Source: Rhodocytophaga rosea
Lineage (GTDB): Bacteria; Bacteroidota; Bacteroidia; Cytophagales; 172606-1
Assembly: GCF_010119975.1 (NCBI RefSeq)
Contig: NZ_CP048222.1
Coordinates: forward strand, 5,990,501 to 6,054,500
DNA length: 64,000 nt
Reading direction: 5' to 3'
Shown: positions 17,729-27,331 of the stretch, piece by piece
Layout: every line of letters starts with the position of its first letter
Numbering within the stretch: the first letter of the stretch is position 1
The notes under the pieces: model-generated
Seen by the model: the letters and a program-made list of their open reading frames with translations, nothing else
What the model was told of the DNA's origin: nothing
Database searches by the model: none
Position numbers and translations under genes: made by a program

Positions 17729-19690
17729 TTATTTTTTAGTCAATACCTTAAATTTATCTGTATTATCGTTTACCTTGTAGCGGAATGGATAGCTGTTCAC
17801 GAGTTCAATCATGAACATTTCCGTATTGAAATCATTTTGCAGCAGGTTGTCTACCAGTTGTTTCATATACGTTTCATCCACAAATTCGACTGAACGTCCA
17901 ATGGAATAGGTAAACATTTTTTCTGCCAGCACCCGGGCAAACGCTTCCTTTTTGGTGAGCAGGATTTTCTTCAACTCCATAGGTCCATTGAACACTTCTC
18001 CACTCGATAAGGTATCCCAGGCAATGATCGGTTGGTCGCCATAGCTATTGCGCCACCTGCCAATGGCATCAAAATTTTCTAAGCCAAATCCAACCGGGTC
18101 CATTTTCTGGTGGCAACTCTGGCAATCCGGTTTCGAGCGGTGAAACACCAGCAGATCACGGATACTGGCACCTTCCGCAGCCGCTTCTTCCTCCGGCAAT
18201 TGACCAGCATCAGGCGGGGGAGGAGGAGCAGGAGTGCCTAAAATTTCTTCTAACACCCATTTGCCACGTAATACCGGACTAGTTCTGAGCGGCAAAGAAG
18301 TAGCCGTCAGCACACTTCCCATTCCAAGTATTCCACCACGGGTACGGTCCTGCAAAGTAACCTTCCGCATCTGTTCTCCCCTTACGCCAGGAATGCCGTA
18401 ATGTCGGGCTAGTTCTTCGTTTAGGAAAGTATAATCACTGTCGAGCAGGTCCAGGAAATTTTTGCGCTCGGTTAGTACATGATGAAAATAGTCTGACATC
18501 TCCTGGTACATGGCTTTCCTCAGCGAAGGCGTAAATTCAGGAAAACGTTCCGGGTCTACCGGGCTTGTTTCTTTCAGTTTACTGATGCCAAACCACTGGG
18601 TAGAAAAACTTTCCGAAAAACGCTTTGCCCTCGGATCTTTCAACATGCGCTGTACCTGTTTGCTGAGTACAGCCGGATTATGCAAATCATCCCGGTAAGC
18701 TACTTCAAAGAGTTCCTGATCGGGAAAGGTAGACCAGAGGAAATATGACAAACGGTTGGCCAGTTCGAAGTTACTCAAGGCAAATGGCTGACCCAGTGGT
18801 TGCTCATCTTCTATGCGGTATAAAAACTTAGGCGAAAGCAGAACAGTTTTAAAGGTTTCTTTTACAGCCAGTTCATACCTGTTTTCTTCTTCAGTGCCTT
18901 CGTATACTTTTTTGAATAAATTCAGTAATGGCTCTTTTTCTTCGGGTTTTAAAAACCTACGATACGCTTTACTGGCAAAAGGTATAATTACTTTTTCGGC
19001 TTTTTCCGCTGCTATATCGGCGGTAGTAGTAGAGGAAAAAACAGTTATAAACCAGTTGACAATCTGTTGCCAGAATGATTCCTGATAAGGGTTGGGAACA
19101 AGGGTGCGCCACAGTTTCTCATCGGCATAGGCTTTTTCCAGGATAATATCTGCCGCATCGTAATAGCGTTCCATTTTAAGCGGAGTCAGGAACATGGTAC
19201 GGGCAAAATTATCGAAACCTGCGCCACCAGAACCGTCTGCCGGAAAATAGGCTTTTGCGTCAAAATCCACACCTGTCAAACTCAATACTGAATAGCGGTA
19301 CTCGTCATGGCTCAATCGTCTGGCAACTACCCGTCCGGGATTGCTTGCTCCTTCTTTTAAAGCATTATTCAGAATTTGATTGACGTATTTTACAAGCGTA
19401 TCTTGTTCTTCATGCGACATCCGGGGTTTGCTCATCGGGGGCATTTCTCCCTCTTGTACCAGTTTGAGTGCTTTCATCCACAAGTGGCCTGACCTGGCTA
19501 TTCTTTTTTCTTCATTAAACCCTTCCAGCAGAACACCTCCTTCCATTTTGCTTTCTTTGTGGCAGGAAACACAATGCTTTTCCACAATCAACCGGATGGC
19601 TTTTATATTTTCCGGCTCAGGGTCAGCACCCAGTGCGGCAATATACGCTCCTGAAAAAATAAGTAGGAATACGCTTACTTTTTGCAGCAT
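17729..19690 (-). CDS. DUF1592 domain c-type cytochrome protein (PSCyt1-DUF1587-1595-1592-1588-1585 architecture)
   Basis: A 653-residue exported protein with a signal peptide (residues of about 1-20). An N-terminal haem site C40-V-S-C43-H44 belongs to a planctomycete-type cytochrome C domain. The multi-DUF core follows, with [32 protein letters not shown] and [11 protein letters not shown]. Near the C-terminus a second haem-type site [22 protein letters not shown] is followed by the DUF1585 end [14 protein letters not shown]. This set is abundant in Planctomycetes and in some Bacteroidota; its substrate is unknown. Transcribed 5 nt ahead of DUF1552, it is the first gene of a two-gene operon. 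Confidence 0.9.
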   Translation of the reverse strand: MLQKVSVFLLIFSGAYIAALGADPEPENIKAIRLIVEKHCVSCHKESKMEGGVLLEGFNEEKRIARSGHLWMKALKLVQEGEMPPMSKPRMSHEEQDTLVKYVNQILNNALKEGASNPGRVVARRLSHDEYRYSVLSLTGVDFDAKAYFPADGSGGAGFDNFARTMFLTPLKMERYYDAADIILEKAYADEKLWRTLVPNPYQESFWQQIVNWFITVFSSTTTADIAAEKAEKVIIPFASKAYRRFLKPEEKEPLLNLFKKVYEGTEEENRYELAVKETFKTVLLSPKFLYRIEDEQPLGQPFALSNFELANRLSYFLWSTFPDQELFEVAYRDDLHNPAVLSKQVQRMLKDPRAKRFSESFSTQWFGISKLKETSPVDPERFPEFTPSLRKAMYQEMSDYFHHVLTERKNFLDLLDSDYTFLNEELARHYGIPGVRGEQMRKVTLQDRTRGGILGMGSVLTATSLPLRTSPVLRGKWVLEEILGTPAPPPPPDAGQLPEEEAAAEGASIRDLLVFHRSKPDCQSCHQKMDPVGFGLENFDAIGRWRNSYGDQPIIAWDTLSSGEVFNGPMELKKILLTKKEAFARVLAEKMFTYSIGRSVEFVDETYMKQLVDNLLQNDFNTEMFMIELVNSYPFRYKVNDNTDKFKVLTKK

Positions 19691-20046
19691 AGAAATGAAG
19701 GTGGTTTAAAACGATAAAGAAGCTTTTTCTTCATAGAAGAATGAAGCTCCTATACTATCTCGTTTGATTTTGGTTTAAAAGGCACCATAAGTTACTGCTT
19801 TTTTCCTGGAAATAGAATTTTTCAAAGGAAAAACTACATTATTATTCCAATTTTTATTCTGGATTGAAATAAATGCGAGAGTATTTTAATCAAAAGAGTT
19901 GTAAGAAGATAAAAAGACAGGAGAAATAGCCCTAATTTATATTGAAGTTTACTACTATGAAGAATACTCAAAAGAAGAATGATTTATGTATAATTCGTTC
20001 CTCTTTTGAGTATTCTATAGATAGATTTTTAGTGCAAAATTTACTA
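19691..20046. other. Intergenic region, no gene seen
   Basis: This 356-nt gap separates the permease 3' end from the DUF1592 promoter. It contains no ORF I can support. The only clear structure is the long inverted repeat listed at 19961-20016. The promoter of the DUF1552/1592 operon should lie at its left end. Confidence 0.6.
19961..20016. repeat. 15-bp inverted repeat downstream of the FtsX permease
   Basis: Perfect arms AGAATACTCAAAAGA (19961-19975) and its complement (20002-20016) enclose 26 nt. The element starts 30 nt after the permease stop on the minus strand. It lacks a U-tract, so it is either a Rho-dependent or processing hairpin or a repeat. Confidence 0.5.
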
Positions 20047-22731
20047 TCAATCCATTCTCAATGAATCAACCGGATTCGTTCTGGAAACTCTGATCGTTTG
20101 AGAGCCAATGGTAACGATTCCTAATGTAAATAACAGGGCTGATCCAAGCAGGAGAATATCCAGTCCAAAATCTACCCGGTTAGGAAAGTTTTGGAGCCAC
20201 ACATTATTGGCCATATAGCTTAAAGGCGCTCCAATGAGTACAGATATAAAAAGAATAGTTAAAAAACCTCTGGACAGGAGCAACATGATACCCATATTAC
20301 CGGCGCCCAGCACTTTGCGGATGCCTACTTCTTTCATTTTTCTTTCAGCGGTATACGTAGCCATTCCCAGCATCCCTAAACAGGCAATGGTGATAGCCAG
20401 AAAAGCAATAAAGCCAATGACAGAAACTACATCCAGGATGCCCTGATGGGTGGCGGCTAGTTGTTCATCGAAAAATTCATACTTCAGCGGATGTATAGGA
20501 TCGATATTTTTCCAGGTATCTTCAATTTTTGAAATAGTTCCATTCAGACCGTTACCGGCTACTTGTACGTTCACATATTTGAAATTTTCGGGCTGGTTGT
20601 GCAATACCAGTGGGCCGATTTCATTGGTATTGAGCAGTAATTTATAACGGAAGTTTTCTACCACCCCAATCACCTCTACTACTTCTTTATTCCAGTTTAC
20701 TTCCAAAGTTTGACCAATAATCTGGGAGGGATGCGTATAGCCTAATTCCTTCACTGCACTTTCATTTACCAGAATAAACCGGTCAGCGGATTCGCCTGAT
20801 GCCGGTAAATGTTTGCCGGCCAGTAGTTTGATCTGAAGATTGTCGATAAATTTTTCATCCGTATGCAGTATCCACATGTTTGTAAACTCTGCTTCAGTAC
20901 CTGGTTTTCGCAAGCCTATTCCATTGGAAGTACCGGTAGCCGGAATAATATCTGTGGCAGAAATAGCCGATACACCCGGAATAGATCGCAGTTGAGCAGA
21001 AACTTTCTGGTAATCGTTGCCTTGCAGTTCAATGTTGATGATGTTGTTTGTGTTGAACTTATAGTCAAATTCAAGGAAATGCTGAAATTGTTTGTAGATT
21101 AGAATGGAGGAAGTGATAAAAAAAAGGGAGATCACAAACTGGAATACACTCAATACTTTGCGCATCCCCAGTTTTCCTGGCCGCATACGATCCAGATTTT
21201 TGAGTACATATACGGGCTGAAATCCCGATAAATGTAAGGCAGGATACACACCGGCAATAATACCGATCAGCAACGCCAATCCAAAGAATAGCAGGTATAC
21301 CACAAGCGTAGATTCCAGTTCAAAATGTAAAAACTGATTAATCCAGAGTCCTTTAAAGGCAGGTTTAATAAGGGTCAGCAGTATAATTGCCATGAGTAAA
21401 GAAAGCAGTGCCGTCATGATAGATTCACTTAAAAACTGAAAAATGAGGTCTTTTCTTTTGGCTCCGTTCACTTTACGTACCCCAATTTCTTTCGCTCTGG
21501 TGAGTGCTCTGGCTACCGATAAATTAGTATAATTAAGACAGGCCGAAACCATAATTACAATTGCCAGAACAGATAAAAAGTAATAGATCATCAGTGGCAG
21601 GCGGTAGGTTATTTCATTACTAAGTAAATCTGTATTGATATCAGAAAACTTCTGTCCAATCAGCTGAAAACCATCAAATTCTTTTAATGAAGTATATTTT
21701 TGACGTACTACTTGCTGTAAAGAAGCATTCAAGTCGGACTGAGTTTTGGTTGGGTCAAGCAGTACATACGTCCAGGTTTGGTGATGATCTTCCCATTTAT
21801 CAGTAAGGTTAATGATTTTATTATCCCGGTATAAAGCCTGCAACGAAGCCGAAGAAACCAGTACATCGAAAGCCAAGTGTGATTTATAATTTTTATCTGC
21901 GATAATACCTGTTATGGTAAAATTTCCCCAGGAAACAGGGGGAGAATCTTTACCACTTTTCTGCAGGTAATGTAATCCCCGGTCTGTAAACTGAACCGTT
22001 TTACCAATTGGGTTTTCATTGTTGAACAAACGGCGGGCTACCTCACCGGTAATGACCATTGAATTTGGTTCTGCCAAGGCATTTTGTGAATTGCCTTGCG
22101 CAAGTTCATAACTGAAGATGGTAAAAAATGCAGGGTCGGTGAAAAAACCACGCATTTCTACCACTTGTTGCTTATATACGGCATCTCCACCGACACCTGA
22201 AAACAGTTGTGTAGCTTCATCAATATTGGCGTACTCCTTTTTTAGCGTACTTACCAGCGGAAAAGGGGTAGTCGCATAAGGTTGACTGGCTTCTTTGGGT
22301 TTGGATAAGATGCGGTAAATGCTATCTTTATTTACATGAAACTGATCGTAGCTTCTCTGATCGGCCAGCATCAGAATAATGAGCATACACACCGACATAG
22401 CAACTGCCAGTCCAAAGATGTTGATAAAAGAAAATGCTTTATGGCGGAGCAGGTTTCTGAAAGCGACTTTAAAGTAGTTATTAATCATATCCGGGTAAAG
22501 CGTAAAAGTAGGTTTGGAAGAGGATTTTCGTTTTAGTACAGCAGATGGAATATAGGCCAGTACATCCTTAAAATAGTAGTTTCGGGCTTTGCCTGGTGAC
22601 ATTCGCTGGGCACGCAGATGATACCGCTCCTGCAGATCACCTATAATTTCCTCTGCCTGATCGTGGTGGCAAATCCAGGTGAAGAGCTTTTCCGGCCATT
22701 TAGGGAGTAATGAATTTTCTGGCTTTTTCAT
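20047..22731 (-). CDS. FtsX/MacB-type ABC transporter permease with permease-prefix domain
   Basis: An 894-residue membrane protein. The first 85 residues form the cytosolic 'permease prefix' helix region (CHHDQAEEIIGDLQERYHLR) that is characteristic of transporters paired with PadR regulators. A MacB-like core follows: TM at about 100-120, a large periplasmic domain, three TMs with the FtsX signature ALTRAKEIGVRKVNGAKRKDL, a second periplasmic domain, and a final TM bundle with AERKMKEVGIRKVLGA. No ATPase gene is adjacent. Such permeases move antimicrobials or lipoproteins, or transmit mechanical force. The PadR gene ends 14 nt upstream, so the regulator and permease form one operon. Confidence 0.9.
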   Translation of the reverse strand: MKKPENSLLPKWPEKLFTWICHHDQAEEIIGDLQERYHLRAQRMSPGKARNYYFKDVLAYIPSAVLKRKSSSKPTFTLYPDMINNYFKVAFRNLLRHKAFSFINIFGLAVAMSVCMLIILMLADQRSYDQFHVNKDSIYRILSKPKEASQPYATTPFPLVSTLKKEYANIDEATQLFSGVGGDAVYKQQVVEMRGFFTDPAFFTIFSYELAQGNSQNALAEPNSMVITGEVARRLFNNENPIGKTVQFTDRGLHYLQKSGKDSPPVSWGNFTITGIIADKNYKSHLAFDVLVSSASLQALYRDNKIINLTDKWEDHHQTWTYVLLDPTKTQSDLNASLQQVVRQKYTSLKEFDGFQLIGQKFSDINTDLLSNEITYRLPLMIYYFLSVLAIVIMVSACLNYTNLSVARALTRAKEIGVRKVNGAKRKDLIFQFLSESIMTALLSLLMAIILLTLIKPAFKGLWINQFLHFELESTLVVYLLFFGLALLIGIIAGVYPALHLSGFQPVYVLKNLDRMRPGKLGMRKVLSVFQFVISLFFITSSILIYKQFQHFLEFDYKFNTNNIINIELQGNDYQKVSAQLRSIPGVSAISATDIIPATGTSNGIGLRKPGTEAEFTNMWILHTDEKFIDNLQIKLLAGKHLPASGESADRFILVNESAVKELGYTHPSQIIGQTLEVNWNKEVVEVIGVVENFRYKLLLNTNEIGPLVLHNQPENFKYVNVQVAGNGLNGTISKIEDTWKNIDPIHPLKYEFFDEQLAATHQGILDVVSVIGFIAFLAITIACLGMLGMATYTAERKMKEVGIRKVLGAGNMGIMLLLSRGFLTILFISVLIGAPLSYMANNVWLQNFPNRVDFGLDILLLGSALLFTLGIVTIGSQTIRVSRTNPVDSLRMD

Positions 22732-22745
22732 AGAGGCTATAATAT

Positions 22746-23090
22746 TTATCTGGCCATATCAATTTTAGGTAAAGCCTGAGGCAGGATGCGGCCCCATAAA
22801 CTTTCTCTTACCGAGCGGACATCATGCAAAATCCGGCTGCCGGCAGGGGTAACAGTAAAAAGCCTTTTTCTTCGGCCTCCCCGTTCTTTGGTTGCTTCGC
22901 CCATGTAGGAGTTTACCATTCCTTTATCCTCCAGACGTTGCAGGGCCGCATGTACGGCCCCTGTACTTACGGTGTTGCCAGTCGCTGATTCGAGTTCTTC
23001 GGCAATCATCACACTATAGGCATTGGGTGTGAGTACGGCTACTGTCAGCAGCACTACTTCTTCAAATTCTCCTAGGTCGCTTCTTCGCAT
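22746..23090 (-). CDS. PadR family transcriptional regulator
   Basis: A 114-residue winged-helix protein: LGEFEEVVLLTVAVLTPNAYSVMIAEELE, then the recognition region TGNTVSTGAVHAALQRLEDKGMV and the wing with ERGGRRKRLFTVTPAG. The short C-terminal helix is the PadR dimerisation arm. PadR proteins usually repress their own operon and the downstream transporter until a ligand (phenolic, antibiotic) binds. It precedes the permease by 14 nt, so autoregulation of both is likely. No clear operator was identified in the AT-rich upstream region. Confidence 0.92.
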   Translation of the reverse strand: MRRSDLGEFEEVVLLTVAVLTPNAYSVMIAEELESATGNTVSTGAVHAALQRLEDKGMVNSYMGEATKERGGRRKRLFTVTPAGSRILHDVRSVRESLWGRILPQALPKIDMAR

Positions 23091-23274
23091 AATTACTTAT
23101 TAATAGAGTATTTTTCTGATTACTTCCATTTCTGTATGCCAAATGCCTGCCAGGTTTATAAGTTGTTATAAATCAGCAAAATACTTTCTTGTTCTTTTAA
23201 AATAGGGTTTCAAAAGTGTTCGGATACGTACAGTGAGTGTCTGTAGATGAACATGGGTGGGATAGATAAAATAA

Positions 23275-23305
23275 GAGCAGTATATGTTCTGATCATATAC
23301 TGCTC
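23275..23305 (-). terminator. Probable rho-independent terminator of the M81 peptidase gene
   Basis: A perfect 12-bp stem (GAGCAGTATATG and its complement) with a 7-nt loop lies 61 nt past the M81 stop codon. On the minus strand the stem is followed by TTATTTTATCT, a weak U-rich tract. Confidence 0.6.
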
Positions 23306-23365
23306 CATGATTATTCTAAGTTGGAAACAAAAGCAACAGCAAACCTGGCCTTTTAAATTGCTCTT

Positions 23366-24991
23366 TTACTTCACTAGTTCTGAAGAAGGAACAAGTTTAG
23401 CGGAAAGATCTGGCTCTGGTATATTTTTATCCAGGGGAAACATAGGGCGCTTGATTCTTTTGTAACCCAGCCGTTCCAGGTTCTGATCTACACCTCCGGG
23501 AGTTAAAGCCAGTAACCAATCAGCCCGCATGTTATACAGTTCAGGTTCCAGGTAACCGATTTTTACTACCACAATATCTGCTTTCCGGGGCTGAAGACCT
23601 AATCTGGTAAAATCAATTTCCTTGTGATAGGGCTTGCGTTTCTGAGTAACAATTACGGATACGCTTCCTGCTTTTACCACTACTTCTACTTCGGCATTGG
23701 CATCGCCACGCTCTATAGCGGTTATGGTTCCTTTTAATTTTACAGGAGGCGCATACCGGGCATCTACTTTGGCGCCTGCATATTCATCTACTTGTCCACC
23801 AACTCCTACGGAAATGGCTTTTTTTACCAGTTCCGGACCAGGAATAGAAGCATAAATCAGCGAAGGACCTTTATCTGTTTTAAATTCCGGACGGGCCAGT
23901 ATTTCCTTTAGTGTCCAGGTAACATCACCGGCTCCTCCGGCTGTAGGATTGTCTCCGGAATCGCTGATAAAGAAAGGATGTTTGCTGCTGGCAATGGCTT
24001 TATCCAGACTTTCCTGCAAAGTGGCAGTGGGCGCTACAAAAGTGAATTTAGCTTTTGCATCCCAGAAACTTTTAGCCAGCTTTTCGGCTGTACTAGTCAC
24101 TTTTCCTTTGTCATCGCCTGTTACCATTACTACCGCATGATTGCGGGGTTCATCGGCCCAGGGATAGCCTACCCAGATGGCGGCATCAATAATCCCTTCC
24201 TGTGTAGCAGCTGGTGCAACCGCCTGATAAATGCTTTTAGCCGGTTCTATACGGGTGCTGGTTTGTTCACCAGGCAACAGGATGGGAATAGGAATCCAAG
24301 CTTTGTATTTGGGCTTTCCTTTTCCGCTTTCCAGCCGTTTAAGCAAATTTTCCAGTGCCCGTTGTTTGGTTTCCATGGCATCTTCATGCGGAGCCATCCG
24401 GTAACAGGTAATCAGGTCGGTATTTTCGGCCAGCCGCCAGGAAACATTTCCATGCAAATCCATGGTCGTAGAGATAAGAGTCTGTTTGCCGATCACTTTC
24501 CTAACTCTCTGGATAAAATCGCCTTCCGGATCATCCAGTCCTACCACGCTCATGGCACCATGGAGGTCAAAAAACAACCCATCGTAAGGCGCATATTTTT
24601 TAAGCGAGTCCAGCGTTTTGCCTACCAATGATTCATACGCTTCCCTGGTAACTGTTCCTCCGGGTAATGATTTACCTACAACGGTCGGAATATAAGTGGC
24701 CCGTTTACGAAGGGGAGAGTCAGTTGATAAGAAAGGGTAGGAGGTGAAAACAGTTTCGCCATATTTCGCACGAAACGCTTCTTCATGGGTAAGTGCCGGA
24801 GAAAACGTACTCGATTCTATGCCTAAACCAGCAATAGCAATACGTGGAAGCGCTTTGCTTTGTATCGTCCCAATTGCAGCTTTTTCCGGATTCCAACTAG
24901 TATAAAAGGCTTTTAGTGGCTGAAGAAACGAAATATGTATACCAATGTATAAGCTACATGTGATGAGGAGGACAATTACAGATTTTACCAT
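23366..24991 (-). CDS. M81 family metallopeptidase (MlrC / microcystinase C-like)
   Basis: A 541-residue protein with an N-terminal hydrophobic segment (residues of about 3-25) that should export or anchor it. The M81 start motif RIAIAGLGIESSTFSP (about 50-65) is clear, followed by LFFDLHGAMSVVG, STTMDLHGNVS and YRMAPHEDAMET, which supply the zinc-binding Asp/His residues seen in MlrC. The C-terminal DUF1485-type region begins after about 300 (FISDSGDNPTAGGAGD). MlrC cleaves linearised microcystin, but most homologues have no known substrate. It is a monocistronic gene with a likely terminator downstream. Confidence 0.88.
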   Translation of the reverse strand: MVKSVIVLLITCSLYIGIHISFLQPLKAFYTSWNPEKAAIGTIQSKALPRIAIAGLGIESSTFSPALTHEEAFRAKYGETVFTSYPFLSTDSPLRKRATYIPTVVGKSLPGGTVTREAYESLVGKTLDSLKKYAPYDGLFFDLHGAMSVVGLDDPEGDFIQRVRKVIGKQTLISTTMDLHGNVSWRLAENTDLITCYRMAPHEDAMETKQRALENLLKRLESGKGKPKYKAWIPIPILLPGEQTSTRIEPAKSIYQAVAPAATQEGIIDAAIWVGYPWADEPRNHAVVMVTGDDKGKVTSTAEKLAKSFWDAKAKFTFVAPTATLQESLDKAIASSKHPFFISDSGDNPTAGGAGDVTWTLKEILARPEFKTDKGPSLIYASIPGPELVKKAISVGVGGQVDEYAGAKVDARYAPPVKLKGTITAIERGDANAEVEVVVKAGSVSVIVTQKRKPYHKEIDFTRLGLQPRKADIVVVKIGYLEPELYNMRADWLLALTPGGVDQNLERLGYKRIKRPMFPLDKNIPEPDLSAKLVPSSELVK

Positions 24992-25163
24992 AAAGAAAAT
25001 AAAAAACTAATCAGATGGTGGTTAAAATGAAACTAGTAAATCAAACAGCTATTTCAAACTCTTAGCACCTCTAATTTAGAGAGTAAGAATTAATTTACAA
25101 TATTATTAGTTGAATATGTGAGTTTGCTGGTAGAAGTGGAATTTGCACAATATACTCTCTGTG

Positions 25164-26507
25164 TTAGTTTTTCTGCAGCGAATGTTTGGCTACTCTCCAT
25201 AAAATCCGGGGACTAAGTAAACTGGTGGGTGGTTCAAGCATATTCATTACTTTCAGAAAGGCGGCACCCACTACTGTATCATGGTGTGTAGCCTTGTGAA
25301 CTCTGTCAATATAGGCATTGATCAGATTGGTGCCAGGGGCTTTTTTACCTTTGGTCTCCGGAAACCTGAAATCTTCTCCTACCGCTGTTTGCCAGGGAAT
25401 ATCCACGATTTTTGCTACTTTTTTAAAATAAGGTTTAGCCAGGCCATCCAAAGTATTATTTGTTTGCAGGAGAGTTTCCAGAGCCAATGCCTGCATCGCA
25501 GCAGAAGTCATTCCCTGGCCATAAAATGGGTTAAAACTACAGGCAGCATCGCCTAATACCAGATATCTATCGGGGAAATGGTCCATTTTTTCATAATGGT
25601 GACGCAAACTGGCCGGAAATTTATAGCTAATAATGTCGGATAAAGGCTTGTTGTGAGTAATGATGTTGTATACATCTGGTGCAGGTAAACTTTTAGCAAA
25701 CGCATTAAATCCTTCTTCATCCGTTGGGGCATGATCGCCATGCCAGCCAGCTAATCCCACCATCCATCTGTTGCCTTCCACCGGAAATACACCGCCTGCC
25801 CTTCGTTGCCGGGGTGCCTGCGGTGTAATAAAAATCCATTTTAGATTTTCGGGCTGTGTCTCCTTCCGTTCAAACAAGCGGGTAGCGTACCCAACTCCAC
25901 AGGTAACAATACTTTCGGGAGGTTTTTTATATCCTAATTCCTCCAGCCATTTAGGTGTTCTGGAACCGCGGCCGCTGGCATCCACTATCAAATCAGCTAG
26001 TAGTGTTTCAGGAGCCGTCTCCTGACCAGTTTTGATGAGTTGTACACCAGTTATCTGCTTATTATTTTCACTTGCTATGAGTTTTTGTACGGAATAACCA
26101 TCTTTTAAGGTCACATTGGGAAGATCCAGTACCCGCTTACGAATCTGCCATTCTAAAAAGGGCCTGCTGGTAATTACGCCTTTCATGCCAAATTCAAAAT
26201 TAGCCCGGTAACCTCCATAGCAATACCACTGCATAGTTTGCGCCATATCCATGATCGGTATCCCATCTGTCTGTAATCCCTCCAGCAGGTCTGGAAAATA
26301 ACCTGTTATGATTTTTAATCCTTCTACCAGTAAGCCATGCAAATGACGTGTCTGAGGTTGCCCTTTCCGGGATTCAGGCAGGTTATGCACCGGATCACGT
26401 TCTATGATCGTTACGTTTTCAAAATGATTACTCAGCACACGGGCCGCCAGCAAGCCAGCCAGACTGCCACCAATCACCAGAGCTGATTTTCCCAGATTCT
26501 TTTCCAT
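25164..26507 (-). CDS. FAD-dependent monooxygenase / geranylgeranyl-reductase-like oxidoreductase
   Basis: A 447-residue flavoprotein. The dinucleotide-binding motif is VIGGSLAGLLAARVL at residues of about 11-25, the acidic end of beta-2 is TIIERD, and the second FAD motif is YLVLGDAACSFNPFYGQGM at about 315-333, where GD contacts the FAD ribityl chain. A DASGRGSRTP motif lies at about 175. This order is that of PHBH-type single-component hydroxylases. No membrane segment is seen. The substrate is unknown. It is a lone gene between M81 and a decayed sensor gene. Confidence 0.85.
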   Translation of the reverse strand: MEKNLGKSALVIGGSLAGLLAARVLSNHFENVTIIERDPVHNLPESRKGQPQTRHLHGLLVEGLKIITGYFPDLLEGLQTDGIPIMDMAQTMQWYCYGGYRANFEFGMKGVITSRPFLEWQIRKRVLDLPNVTLKDGYSVQKLIASENNKQITGVQLIKTGQETAPETLLADLIVDASGRGSRTPKWLEELGYKKPPESIVTCGVGYATRLFERKETQPENLKWIFITPQAPRQRRAGGVFPVEGNRWMVGLAGWHGDHAPTDEEGFNAFAKSLPAPDVYNIITHNKPLSDIISYKFPASLRHHYEKMDHFPDRYLVLGDAACSFNPFYGQGMTSAAMQALALETLLQTNNTLDGLAKPYFKKVAKIVDIPWQTAVGEDFRFPETKGKKAPGTNLINAYIDRVHKATHHDTVVGAAFLKVMNMLEPPTSLLSPRILWRVAKHSLQKN

Positions 26508-26836
26508 ATAAGTAAGCTAGTGGCTGTAAATAGAGAAGTAGTTAAGAGTATCATGAAAAGGGTATAGATTTTATGCGATTGGAAAATGCCTACTCTATGT
26601 AGTTGAATATGATAGCAAGCAGACACCATAGGAACTCAGTAAAATTAACCATAAATTCAATAGCTGAAAGTATATAATTACTTTGTTAAACCAGGATTTT
26701 TTCGGAACACAGGTTACAAGCAGATTTATTTAAATAGTTAGGAATCAGCTATGTTAAATAGATTTTATAATTAACTTAGTATCTATAGTTCTAGCAGACG
26801 TTTATAAGCCCTGCACCACCTTTTCCTTTATACACC
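26508..26836. other. Intergenic region, no gene seen
   Basis: This 329-nt AT-rich gap lies between the divergent monooxygenase and the sensor pseudogene. It contains no supportable ORF, hairpin or RNA gene. It must contain the monooxygenase promoter. Confidence 0.55.
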
Positions 26837-27331
26837 ATGAGATATCTTGTCGTGTTATATATCCTGGTAAGTTTTGGTTCTGCTGTTTGTGCACAAGTAA
26901 AAAAAGTTACTTTTGAAGCCATTAACAGTAGCCACGGATTATCTCAACAAACCGTTAACTGCATCCTATAGGATAGCGAAGGATTTATGTGGTTGGCACC
27001 AGAGATGGTTTAAATAAGTATGACGGCTACAAAATAACCACGTATGAAAGCAATCCCATAAAGGATAGCAGCCTTAGTAGCAGCCATATTACTGCACTGC
27101 ATGAAGACAAGCAGCATAATCTTTAGATTGGTACAACAGCCGGATTAAACCGCTTCGACAGCCGCACAGGTACATTTGCTATATTTTAGCATTCTTTCAA
27201 TAACGCGGCTACCAACTGGTACTATAATATGGTGCATGCTATCCTTAAAAAGAATAATGGGAGTTTATGGGTAGGCACCAGTAAAGGTGTGTTAATACTA
27301 TATCTGGTTAGTTTATATATTCTGGGAGAGC
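26837..27331 (+). pseudogene. Two-component sensor (Reg_prop beta-propeller, HTCS-type) pseudogene, truncated by an IS
   Basis: Translation from ATG 26837 gives a signal peptide (MRYLVVLYILVSFGSAVCAQ) and the start of a ligand-sensing propeller (INSSHGLSQQTVNCIL). A TAG at 26969 replaces an expected Gln codon, and a 1-nt deletion near 26993 breaks the conserved GFMWFGTRDGLNKYDG. Reading on in the new frame restores propeller repeats (HITALHEDKQHNL-stop-IGTTAGLNRF, GSLWVGTSKG), with two more TAG codons at about 27124 and 27187. The kinase part is missing; the sequence stops matching at about 27300, just before the IS630 element. It is a relic of a hybrid sensor of the type that controls glycan-use loci. 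Confidence 0.8.

Noticed and set aside
23978-24631. Plus-strand 217-codon frame inside the M81 peptidase gene
   Set aside because: It is antisense to conserved MlrC motifs, and the composition is typical of a shadow frame (Phe/Gly/His-rich).
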